Shown: piece by piece, positions 48,041 through 58,192 of the stretch
How the letters are laid out: each line of letters opens with the position of its first letter
How positions within the stretch are numbered: the first letter of the stretch is position 1
From: Aplysia californica
Taxonomy: Eukaryota > Mollusca > Gastropoda > Aplysiida > Aplysiidae
Direction: 5' to 3'
Length of the DNA: 64,000 bases
Assembly (NCBI RefSeq): GCF_000002075.1
Contig: NW_004797505.1
Coordinates: forward strand, 127,524-191,523
Made by a program: the position numbers and the translations under genes
Notes under the pieces: model-generated
Databases searched by the model: none
What the model was told of the DNA's origin: nothing
What the model saw: the letters and a program-made list of their open reading frames with translations, nothing else

Positions 48041-48782
48041 AAATTTTTTACAACATATAACACAGGCATCACCGATAAAATATGCAGGAAAGACATTGAG
48101 CAACATGACATAATGTGTACATCGATGAATCGGTTACTAGAGTAAATGAATTATAATTATATATCTTATGCCTTGCAATGGAATTGCTGCCAACATCAAA
48201 ACAAATCAATCATTTAGGCATCATGAAATCACAAGTCACAAGTTGGCTTTCACAATCAAGACTAAGACCATGAATTTTTATAAAACATTTCACATACTAG
48301 ATTCATATGTGCACTGATAAACTAGACTAGGTTGCCTGGAATGTGAATCAGCTGAAAAGAAAAATATTTCTTTCCAACAAAAAGAATAAAAATATCTTAC
48401 CCTAATAAAAATGGCTAATAAAATAAATGATCTGACAGAAATGTGTTATATGTGTTGTTGTTGTTATTAATCTAGTAGCCTTTGAATTTACGCCCTTCAA
48501 CTTAAACTTAAACGTAATGTCGAGTAAAAAAAGTGGAGGTCTTCAAAAGTTGTTCTTTGCTGTAGTATAGTAAAGGCTATTGTCTGTGTTAGAGATGGGA
48601 GGAAGAAGTTGCTGTCGGAGTTCATGCAGTTTGGGACATTTCAAGAGCAGATATTAGATAGTTATATCAAACAAACGCTCTAGAGAGCACCACAAAAATC
48701 TCATACCTCACATAATTGTCATGAGATACACCTTGTTGTAATAATCATATATAAAACCATGATTGACCAGTCTCTGTTACTT
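48041..48782. other. Intergenic, nothing recognised
   Basis: AT-rich, only short frames, no clear repeat. Confidence 0.4.
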
Positions 48783-49110
48783 TACTTACTTTACTTTATC
48801 CGTCCTCTTGTACCTCTCGGGTGTCGAGGGGAAAAAGAGCTTCCTGCCTCTAGCAAGTTTGATGGCCTGGCTGGGTGGGGATTGAATGTTCTCAGGGCGT
48901 CCTTCACACCCTGGATCCAGGTCTTTCTTAGTCTTCCTCTTGCTTTGTACCCAGACACTTTCCTGTAGTAGGCTTTACTGGCAAGTTGGTTAGGTGCCAT
49001 ACGTGTGAGATGTCCAAACCACCTGATTGTTAGCCTTCGGATGTAGTGGAGGACAGGTGTTGTTTCCATCATTTCTCTAATCTTGTTGTTTACCACAGTA
49101 CAGCACCTAA
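48783..49110 (-). mobile_element. LINE ORF2 C-terminal fragment with 3' tail
   Basis: The minus frame reads YIRRLTIRWFGHLTRMAPNQ, LASKAYYRKVSGYKARGRL and RKTWIQGVKDALRTFN to a stop. This is the IRWxGHxxRM...GRxRKxWxxxV ending of many LINE ORF2 proteins. It ends in a TAAAG/TAAG-type tail. The upstream part is cut exactly at the mariner end (TA at 49111-49112). The clade is not certain. Confidence 0.65.
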
Positions 49111-49112
49111 TA

Positions 49113-50395
49113 CGAGGGCTGTCCCACGGAAAACCGGAAAAGGTCCATAAAAGCAACAATCTTTGTCCTATTATAATAAAAATGTAGCACATCATACATC
49201 AACATGTGGTTAATTTTTCAATGTAATCACCATCCCGCTGGACGTATTTTTCCCATCGTTGGAGAAGGGAGAAGATACCCTCCCTGAAGAATTTTACGTC
49301 AAGGGATTTCAACTAATCTTTCACGGCTTCCACGAGGTCTTCGTCGTCGGTGAATCGCTGTCCAGAAATATCGCGTTTCATTAGTCCAAAAAGGTGATAA
49401 TCTGACAGGGCCAAGTCAGGACTATGAGGGGGGTGTGGCAGAACTTCCCAGTCTTGGGATCCAGTGTTTCATAGCGGTTGCGGTGTGTGGCGTTGCGTTG
49501 TCATGCTGCAAAATGACCCCGCTGGACAACCGGCCTGGTCTTTTTCGGCGCATTACCTCTCTCAACTTATCAAGAGTCTGGCAGTGTCTGTTAGCATTAA
49601 CAGTTTTTCCTGGTTCAAGAATGTAAAAAAGCAGAACACCCTTAGAACCCCAGAAAACCGTGGCTATGGGTTTCTTCACCCATGGCTGAACTTTAAACTT
49701 TTTTGGGGGGGAGGTGAAGACGTGTGCTTCCAAACCATTCAATCCCTCTTCGTCTCAGGGGCCATGTGGTGTATCCAAGTCTCATCACCAGTAATAATGC
49801 TTCTCTGGAATGCTTAATCGTATTGTTGGAGGTCTCCAGATGCGTTCATGACTCCCGTGACAGCTTGGCGACAACGATTCCACAAAGTCTGAGACACTTC
49901 AACACGTTGCGTCTTGTGGTCAGCTGTCAGCTCTTTTGGGACCCATTGAGCAGAGACCTTTCGATAGTGCAGCTCATCAAACACTATCCTATGGACAGTC
50001 GACTTTGAAATGTTTAGCGATTCAGTAATTTCGCGAAATTTTAATAAGCGCCGTCTGTTTGAATGAATTTGTTAACGTGACTCTTGTTGTCCTCAGTCTT
50101 GGCAGAAAAACAAGGTCCTGGGTGAATTTTGTCATTGACATCCGTATGCCCGGCTTTGAATTTACTACACCGCTCATATTCCTGTGACTCTGCCATTACT
50201 TTCTCCCCGTAAACTGACTTTATTTCAGTGTGTATTTCTATAGGTTTGAGACCTTTTGCGGTCAGAAACCGAATGAGAGACTTCACTTCTACCCTTGACC
50301 AATTTTCCAAGGGGGTAGCCATCTTTGGAGAACTGCTGTGTTCGTTTGGTTTGTGCGATGCTCATGGTGCTCAATCGGGAAACTCCTAAATGATT
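49113..50395 (-). mobile_element. mariner transposon, broken
   Basis: The transposase can be followed on the minus strand from the ATG at 50322: MATPLENWSRVEVKSLIRFL and KPIEIHTEIKSVYGEKVMAE (helix-turn-helix), then WVKKPIATVFWGSKGVLL, RRKRPGRLSSGVILQHDNAT and SPDLALSDYH. These are the D,D34D blocks. The first catalytic Asp (FWD in relatives) is Gly here, and there are several frame breaks. The 3' inverted terminus CGAGGGCTGTCCCACGG follows a TA at 49111-49112. I could not find the matching terminus beyond 50322, so the 5' end is truncated or diverged; 50395 is an estimate. Confidence 0.8.
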
Positions 50396-50456
50396 GTTTT
50401 ACAAATATGCAATGCAATGGATGTGCTGCCAGCAAGAGAAAAAATCAATCATATGT

Positions 50457-50462
50457 TTTATT
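50457..50462 (-). terminator. Candidate polyadenylation signal of the LicD gene
   Basis: TTTATT on the plus strand is AATAAA on the minus strand, about 330 bp downstream of the stop codon at 50790-50792. It is the nearest such signal I noted. Not proven by transcript data. Confidence 0.35.
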
Positions 50463-50789
50463 CTACAGAAATATGTTTCAGGCCTCAGTAAAGCTGCGCT
50501 TACTTTGGACATCCATTTCTCGAGCAGTATTTCATGTTTTCTGACTTTCCATCTAGTTTGATCTCATCAAAAGTAGATGTTCTGGATGAGGCCTCAAATA
50601 AAAAATATGATAAAAGGAGGAGCATTCAATCTCTCCTCTAGCATGGATCACTATTTCTGTATACGGTACGGAACCGTATTACTTCATTTTGACATAATGG
50701 GTAAAAAATTTTCAGAACAAAATTCTGTTCTCATCTGCTTGCTCTATTTTTTTCACCTTTTATCTTCATCCATTCCCAAAGCACAAAAA

Positions 50790-53444
50790 CTACTGACTAG
50801 GCGGACAACCAGGAGGTGTTTTTACTAGCCACCAATTATCCCTGTACAGATATTTCAACATCTCTAGATCATCATGGGGGATGGGCATATCTTTGCCGTG
50901 AAACTTTATCTTTGGCAAGGGAAGGGCTAGGAGTCTCCTTGGGAAAGAAACTGGCTGGTCCTGAAAGAACCAGAGGAAGCGGTGCTCCCAACCGTCATGT
51001 AACACCTCTTCCCACACGGTGGAGTAGAACACGTTGATGACCACCTCGGCTGAGCCATCCACAATTGAGTACTCTCCATGACGATAGTCATAAACAATCG
51101 GCAAGTTGCGAGACTGGAAGGCTTTATGTAAGTTATGCCATCCAGGTCTCTGAATCTGTTCTCTCATCACACATACCTAAGGATAAAGAAAAGAGTGAGT
51201 TTAGTTTCAGTGAGGGTGTTACAGCACTTGCAACACAAATAGGTTATACAATTGCTGAAGATTAGCGGTGTACAAGCGAGTAACAAACAAAGAAAAGAAG
51301 GAGGAGAGATTATAGGGAGGGTAAAAGCTAGATGGAAAAGAAGGAACAAACCACTTCAGAGCGCCTGCCAAAAACCCCCAAAAAGAGAGAAGTATGCCAT
51401 TACAAACAAAGTAAGTCAAAATAAAAGAACAGTCTTAATTTTTTATGACAGCCATCCATTGTTGGAAAGAAAAGAAATGGTTTTATACAGGTGCATGTCG
51501 TTTACTCTAGGACAGGTGGCCACTAGAGCAGATTGGACTTAACATGTACTGCTGAGCAGGTTGGAAGCTAGCTCTCAGTCAACACATTGAGTCGCATTAC
51601 TATCCGTTTAGCATTTATACAATGCACAGCTCAAAGTAACTGACAAATGTATCAAGTGCTTTCCAGAAACCCTTTAACTGCAAGGGAAAATAACAATACA
51701 GTAGCAAAGAACAAGACTGGCAAATTACAATGCAGCAGCTAAGAACAAGATTGGCAATGTTCTGCTGCCATGAAAGGCTACACAAAAGTAAAAGACGCAC
51801 TCAAGTTTCTTTGTCACATAAAACTCACCATTATCAACAGAATAAGATAGGTTATTGTTCAAAAGTCTGTTCATCTGTAACATTTTGGAATTTACAACTG
51901 TCTAATAGCCAACTTTTGAACACGACTGATCTTGACTTGCAAAATTCTTCAGATATGTGTACAAACAGGTGAAAAATGATCAAAGTCTGGACTTCAAAAT
52001 CTTGAGTCTATCTTGACTTTGATATTCACCATCATGGAGTGTTAGATCTAGATCAAAATCAGACATTGATGATCATTGTTTGACAATCATCTATCTGCTT
52101 GCAGGGTCTCAAAAAAACTTTTATGTGACGCATCCCAATGTTTCGGTCCACTAGGTACATCGAGCTGAATAGCAAAAATTGCCAAAAACACTTGTTGGGT
52201 CTTTTTTTCTGTGATGGGGGTATTTGTCAATCTTTGATTGCAAATATCTCAGTATTTTGCCTCGGACAGCAGTGAAGCATTCCAAAATTGAATTGTGCAT
52301 CATTTCTTTAAATATTATTGTATTCATTAATTTGATATTGGTGTCACATGAAGAGTAATTATGAAATGTGTACCTAGTGGACCAAACCGTCGGGACTCGT
52401 CACATATGCATAGCATCGTGGTGAAATCAAGTGCTTGTCAAAATAATGAAAGGAAAGAAAGTCGAATTTCTCCATCCATTGGGCAATTTTTATCAAACTT
52501 TTTTGATTAAAAAAAAACTCAACACCTTTTAAATCCATTTAGAATACATTTCTGTGTGGATTTTACAGAAAACATTGAAAATAACCACATATAACCAAAC
52601 CTTGATAGCCATTTTCTCGATTTCCCAATTATAGACAAACTCCTGATTTCACCGTGTTGTGACACAGATCGTCTTGGTATTTCCCTGTCCCTGTCACCCA
52701 TAGGATAAAATTCTCAAAGTAAATTGTTCTTGGTCTACACTTGCCTCTTTTGTCTTCTACTTTTTCTCCAGCGAGAGAGAGATGTTCATGGCCTTTTATG
52801 TCTAACAAAGTGTCCCAGAAACAGAATTTGTCTCTTTTGGATTTGTTTTATTGCTGAGTGGTCCACTTAAGCCTCTTTCAGTGCTACCTCATTTGGTTTC
52901 TCTGACATTGACAGGAAATAATGACCAGAAGAAAGTCTTGTGTCATCATTTCAATATTTCCATTAGCTGGGCTGACATTTACATGTTATCATTGTATCCA
53001 CTTTAAAACCTGTTGCAGTCCTTATAGTGTATAACACAGCTTATGCAATCAAAATAAAAGTTTTGCTTCAAATACAACAAAAGAAGTGAATTTTTTGGGG
53101 CGGAAGGGGGGAATGAATCAACTTACATCAACATTGTTGTCCCAGGGCAAGATCTCTCCATTCCTCAGTGCACCCCACAGTGTTCCATAGCACAGGGCAT
53201 GCGACACATTCAACTGTGTCAGCACATCTGAGGCAGTGAATGCCAGCTTCGCCATTGCATCAAGCATATCTTTTGGGCGTGAACAGGGAGCTGGGAAATC
53301 ATACCAGTTTTGATGGTGCATAAAGCGATCATTCATGATCGTGAACATCATGTAGAAGCTGATGATGAAGGCTATGAAGAGACTGAAGACTATGCTCCAA
53401 GGCACCCTTGGTGCAAAACGTCTCAGGAACTCCAACATCCTCAT
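50790..53444 (-). CDS. W02B3.4-like type II membrane protein with LicD/fukutin-type motif
   Basis: Two coding exons on the minus strand, 53444-53127 (106 codons) and 51176-50790 (128 codons plus TAG), joined in phase 0 across a GTAAGT...TTAG intron. They give a 234-aa protein. An in-frame 5'-UTR exon part reaches back to an acceptor with exon start 53604. Residues 1-16 are basic cytosolic, 17-37 (SIVFSLFIAFIISFYMMFTI) form one membrane anchor, and the rest is probably lumenal in the Golgi or ER. CYGTLWGALRNGEILPWDNN (residues 85-104) followed by VD matches the LicD signature GTLLGAxRxGxxxPWDDDID of phosphotransferases such as fukutin and FKRP. Here the second and third acidic positions are Asn. 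The C-terminal half has a conserved-looking HGxxMPIPHDDLEMLKYLYR-type ending seen in W02B3.4-like proteins. Substrate unknown. Relatives are often longer, so an unseen exon cannot be excluded. Confidence 0.75.
51205..51305 (-). mobile_element. Family B tail copy in the LicD gene intron
   Basis: GTGTTACAGCACTTGCAACA and CAAATAGGTTATAC, then GAGTAACAAACAAAG match the copy at 19390-19510. It lies just upstream (in gene sense) of the exon 2 acceptor. Confidence 0.45.
52402..52672. mobile_element. MITE family C copy in the LicD gene intron
   Basis: GCATCGTGGTGAAATCAAGT at the left and CTGATTTCACCGTGTTGTGA at the right are inverted matches. The interior shares CCTTTTAAATCCATTTA and CATTTTCTCGATTT-type words with 2404-2852. 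About 270 bp, so shorter than the other copies. Confidence 0.6.
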
Positions 53445-53604
53445 GACTAAGCTTGGTCAGCTTCATTAAATATATCTATATTTAATCCTTACTACATGCA
53501 AGGGTTTTCAACATCTTTTGTTTGATGTTGGATATGGTGTCAAATGAAAAGTTTTCGATGTTTTCATAGCTTTCTTGTAGCATTTGATGTTGGTCAGCAG
53601 TTAT

Positions 53605-54850
53605 CTGGAAAACAGAAATCATTATCATTAAAGAAAATAATTAGGCTCATCATCACATGTGGTAAACAATAAATGCTTATTTTAGCTGACAAATCTGCTT
53701 AACCAGTAGCATCTGCATGTCACTAAAGTATAAATGAAATATGGTCAAACTAGCATTGGCTGTTTCCGGGACTATAAGCATTTTTAAAAAGACAAGTGCT
53801 TGACACGGAGACACAATTTGACACAAAAATTCTCACAACCAAGGTCAAAGCATGCACTTAAAACATGCTGTAGCCCATGTATTTAAATGGTGAAAAGCAT
53901 TGATGTTCTACAGAAATTACAAAAGTTTGCATTACTTGCATCATCAGTGCAGGAATTGAGGTAAGAGCTTTACAATTATCATTGATTGGTCTGAAGCCCT
54001 GTTCTCTAGTAGCTTTTTCTGGTGACAGTTTTTGTCCGCTAAAAGTTTGCTGGCTGTTTTTGGAAACTACTGATTTTTAATTCTTCCTCAACCCATTCTC
54101 ATTAGACCTGAAAGCCATCAGCAGTTATAAATCACTCAATGTTGTGCGTTTCAAGAAGTTGCCTAGTTAGACAAACAAACAGAGATAGCCATCTACATTA
54201 TAATTGCAGGGCCCGCAACATTTATTAAAGCTTCCATTTGCTTGGATGCCATTTAAAAATACTCAAAATAGACGTCTCTATCTTTTAAAATTTTCAACTA
54301 AAGATATGCTCCATATTCTTCTTATTCTGAATAATATATGGAATCAATAATGCCATCTTTGTTAGATGCCAACTTGGTATTTAATTAATGCTAAACACAG
54401 TTGCAAATCATCCATTGTACTTTGTTCAATAATAAGAAAAGCAAACAGCTTTTTGAAGCCATTACTAAACAGCAAAGCAACACACACATGGTGCACTTAT
54501 TCTTAAATACATTGCCAACACTGCTCTTAAAACACATAACAAGAGAACAGAAAGCATGCACAGCTTTTAAGCTTTAGGAAACCACTGAGTGTTCTGCTAT
54601 ATGAGAACAGGGCTAAAGACACTTTTCCTTTATCCCCCACTCTTAGAAACCTCAGCTACCGCCTGGGGAAAATCTGAAAACTTTCTAACCTACTGAACTG
54701 TACCGTGTTGGTTGAGATAAACCTTGCCAATAGTTTTTGTTCTATTGTAAGTGCTTCAAAGTTGAAACATCTCAAAATACTCAATTTTGAAAAAAAAAAT
54801 CACTCCCTATTTTAACCATTTTTTTCAGTTTTTCTTTCTAGAAACCTCTT
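53605..54850. other. Upstream of the LicD coding exons, nothing recognised
   Basis: Probably an intron or the promoter region of the minus-strand LicD gene, since a good acceptor (TTCTGTTTTCCAG on the minus strand) stands at 53605. No upstream exon could be identified. AT-rich, no frames of interest. Confidence 0.4.
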
Positions 54851-54854
54851 AATC

Positions 54855-55400
54855 TTAACTCACTCGAGCCTATTTCCGTGTATTTACAGGACGTCCCGCC
54901 GGCCCAGTGGCTTATTCCCGTGTATTTATGGGACGCTCCATCGGCCCAGTGGCCTATTCCTGTGTATTTACGGTAAGCGCTTTATGGATCCATTTCTGCA
55001 GTGTTTTTCAGCTACAAGCTACGGGAAGCGGTGAGCCAACAGTTGGCCCCCTTGTTTCATTCCATAAAAAATTTAGTGAAGTAATGTGAGATATTTTTTT
55101 AGCTGAAACGAACTAAGCCAGTCATCCCTTCATTGCGACAGATGATTTTATTTTTTAAAATGTGCGTAATCCTGAGACATTGCGATTTAAAAATATTGAT
55201 AAAATAAAAACTATTCGAACAAATTAAATGCAGTTTTCTTTTTCTGTGAGAAATTTTATTCCTCTCTTTTGTTGCATTAAAAAAATTATGAGAGATTTCA
55301 CAGTTTTGTTGTTGTTGTGGTTAATGATTCAATATACCCCAAAACTGTCAGGCTGCAATGGTTGAGGGTTGAAAAATAGCTCAGGCTCAAGAGAGTTTAA
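54855..55400. mobile_element. TTAA-flanked non-autonomous element (piggyBac-like MITE)
   Basis: TTAA at 54855-54858 and 55397-55400, with imperfect inverted ends CTCACTCGAGCC and ACTCTCTTGAGCC (the latter read on the minus strand). Near the left end a ~43-bp motif, CCGTGTATTTACAGGACG through CGGCCCAGTGG, is repeated in tandem about 2.5 times. No transposase is present. The TTAA target suggests piggyBac machinery. Confidence 0.55.
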
Positions 55401-55779
55401 CTAAACTGATTCTTACACAAAATACAAATACAATTGAGCAACATCCATTTGGAATGAATTAGGAATAGTTAAAAACTTTGACTTTCTGACGGCACTACAT
55501 TTTTTTATTTGTTATCACTCTTACTCTTACACCTTTGTTGACCTCTAGCTCCAAATTGACTTTGCCAAAATAAGGGCCCTCTTGTCAGGTACACACACAT
55601 ACATACATATTTTAATTATCATTGCAAAAACACCACCAAAGCAACATATCAGAGCAGTGAGATAAAAACACTAAAACCTAAAAACTTTGGGTTTATAAAT
55701 AAGCAAAAAAAAAAAGAGAATGACTACAAGAAAATCAAAAAGCTAATTAACTGAGACTAGTTTTGAGAATCATTTCAAC

Positions 55780-56820
55780 AAATTCTCACCTGCAATATAA
55801 TATATGTCTAACAATATATGCCAACTATCTATGATCGAGCAAATGTAAGGTGTCCAAAAGAAAAAAGTATCTTGTGGCAGGCACCAAAACTGAGCCGTAA
55901 ACTTTTTTTTCGGAAATTTCTCACCCCTTTTTAACTTCACTGGTTTCCACAGGGTCTTCATTTTTGCCAACATCAAACTTCCTGTGTAGGCACGTTGTGC
56001 TAGGTGGTGTGTTGGTAATCGCATGAGATGTTTGAACCATTTGATTCTTTGGTGTTGGATGTGATGCATAACATCATTTGTGCCCACTATTTCTCTGATT
56101 ACTGTGTTTCAAATTTTGTCTCGCCTGGTCTTGTTCACAGCTTTTCAAAGGCATCGCATTTGACATGTTGTAATTCTTTTTTCTTATGTCTTGTTCGTGG
56201 TCCATGTTTGGCATTGATAGGTGAGTGTTGGGATGAATATGGCGTTGATCATTTTGAGTTTTGTTGTCATGGGGATGTTAGGATGTTTCAGATTAAAGAT
56301 GTTTCAGTAGTGGAGTAATCTGGTAACTAACATTATTGGCCTTTTGTACTTGTGTTACAATTTCTCTGTTCAGTCGCCTATCCTCTGTGAATATACTTTC
56401 GACGGATTTAAATTCTTGGACCTGTCTGAGGTTGTTGTTGTTGATGTGTATCCTGAGTGGTCCTGGCTTTCTGCTTACTTTCATTGTCTCTGTTTTGTTG
56501 ATGTTGATTTCATGTCATAGTTGTTACATTCTTCATTTAAATCTAATCTGGAGGTGTGGTGTTGGAGACTTTGTTCATCTTTAATTTTTGTGTGCCAGGC
56601 TTTGGTCATCAGCGAAGAGTAATTCATTTAGGGCGTCTGGTTCTGAGTTGGCCTCTTTTGTAATTCTATCCATATATATATATGATAAATAGTAGTGGTG
56701 ATAGGACACAACCTTGTCATACTCTGGATTTTATCTTGAACCATTCTGTGAATCCTTCCGACGTTCTTACAGTACTTATGCTGTTCTCGTAAATGGCACG
56801 GATGTTATCTAGAAGTTGGC
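55780..56820 (-). mobile_element. LINE reverse-transcriptase fragment
   Basis: In minus-strand pieces: IRAIYENSISTVRTSEGFTE, QGCVLSPLLFIIYMDRI and LLFADD (the catalytic FADD box, codons at 56616-56605), then KVSRKPGPLRIHINNNNLRQ and IQHQRIKWFKHLMRLPTHHL. These are RT fingers/palm and the C-terminal GH-R block, in the correct order. Several stops and frame changes. The LxQVxEFKxxxSIxTEDxR wording is like RTE- or CR1-type elements rather than the I/Nimb-like LINE at 57.9-63.3 kb. Confidence 0.7.
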
Positions 56821-57545
56821 CTTTTAGAGGGTTGGGACACATGAGCAAAGTTATTAACACAGAAAATTTTAGAATAGAAGTACATAGTTTTCCCATCTTT
56901 AGTATTGAATATTCGTTTGAAAGGCTGCTTCAACTCAATCTTGAAATTCACACAGTTACTCCACATCTCATCTCAATATTCCCGCAAAGTTACATAAAAG
57001 CGTAGGGCCCTAATGATAAAATCTAAGCTATATAGTTTATACTATTTAGTCTTTTGCATTTGTTTGAAGTTACAAGTAACTTAGAAATGAGCTCTTAGGC
57101 TAAACATGATGGACCTAGAGGAGTCAACCTCGATAAAAAATCCAGACACAAATTGTGTGCCCAGGAGTGCTGGACAGGCTTGACTCGAGAGGATCTAGGG
57201 TCACAGGACACAACAGAGTCTGGCAACCAAATTTTCAAAATAACGGTCAAGGTGGAAGAGAGAGACACCCTACAGCAGCTCACAGTAATATGGGAATGAG
57301 TTAGGGGAATGGCAGTAAATTCTGCAGAAGAAACCTTCATGGTCCAATGGAGAGAAAAGTGGTTCCATTATATATAAATGCTCTGTGGAGTGCACAGAGC
57401 TAGATGAGGCACCTAGAACATTTGTGTCATCCACTGTATCTGTCCCCATCTCCAACTGTCTTGCCTTTGTCTTGCCATTATATACAGGTAGTCTCGGACG
57501 AGAGAGTGAGGCTGATGATGCCGCCCAACTCTTCCAGACTTTACT

Positions 57546-57812
57546 TTAAACAAAACCATCATGCTTGTCAAAGTGTTTCACCCATCTTTCGAGTATCTTC
57601 TCAGACTTCTCTTTATCTTTGATCAGCGTTGATTCATCTGCACGGAGCAGTGGAGATGGGCCCTTGATGATAAGGCCATAAACTTCTTGCAAGCTATTAT
57701 AGAAGTTTTTCATATCATTCTTTTCTTCAAAGCCCTGAATCTCATTAGCTTTGTTATAATTCAGTGAGGAGTCTTGCACCTGGTACAGTTTTTGCTCAAT
57801 GTTTCTCAGCAT
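57546..57812 (-). mobile_element. LINE fragment, endonuclease-RT linker
   Basis: The 88-aa frame contains EIQGFEEKNDMKNFYNSLQE, VYGLIIKGPSPLLRADES and KILERWVKHF. This is the conserved linker EIQxxADxxDxKxFYxxLKxVYGP...LxxADGxxLxxDKxxILxRWxEHF found before the RT domain in one LINE group. No other part of that element was identified nearby with confidence, and the RT fragment downstream looks like a different clade. Confidence 0.6.
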
Positions 57813-58192
57813 GTCGTTCTTTGCTGTTCAGTGTAGGATGCCGTTGTACACTTTGTAAACGACATCTTTCCTCTAATAGCAGCTGGATTTATGTATGTAT
57901 GTAGTATAGGGTTTTACTGCGCTTGCAACTGCTAAGGTCATATGAGCGCGCGAAACACAAGTTGTTTACTTTCGCAAAAGTTCACAGCACGATTGGTTAA
58001 CTAATTGACTTGAAAATGCTAAAATGTTAAAATATTAAAATTCAGTGTAAATATGTGATTTAAAACAACTCTTATAGGTAACAATAAAAATTTTAAATAG
58101 TACGTTTTCATTTTTCATTTTACAACTTGTCATGCCTTTATAAAATTCAAAATTCTGCTGGGAACAACGACGGAAAAAATATCTTGCAATTT

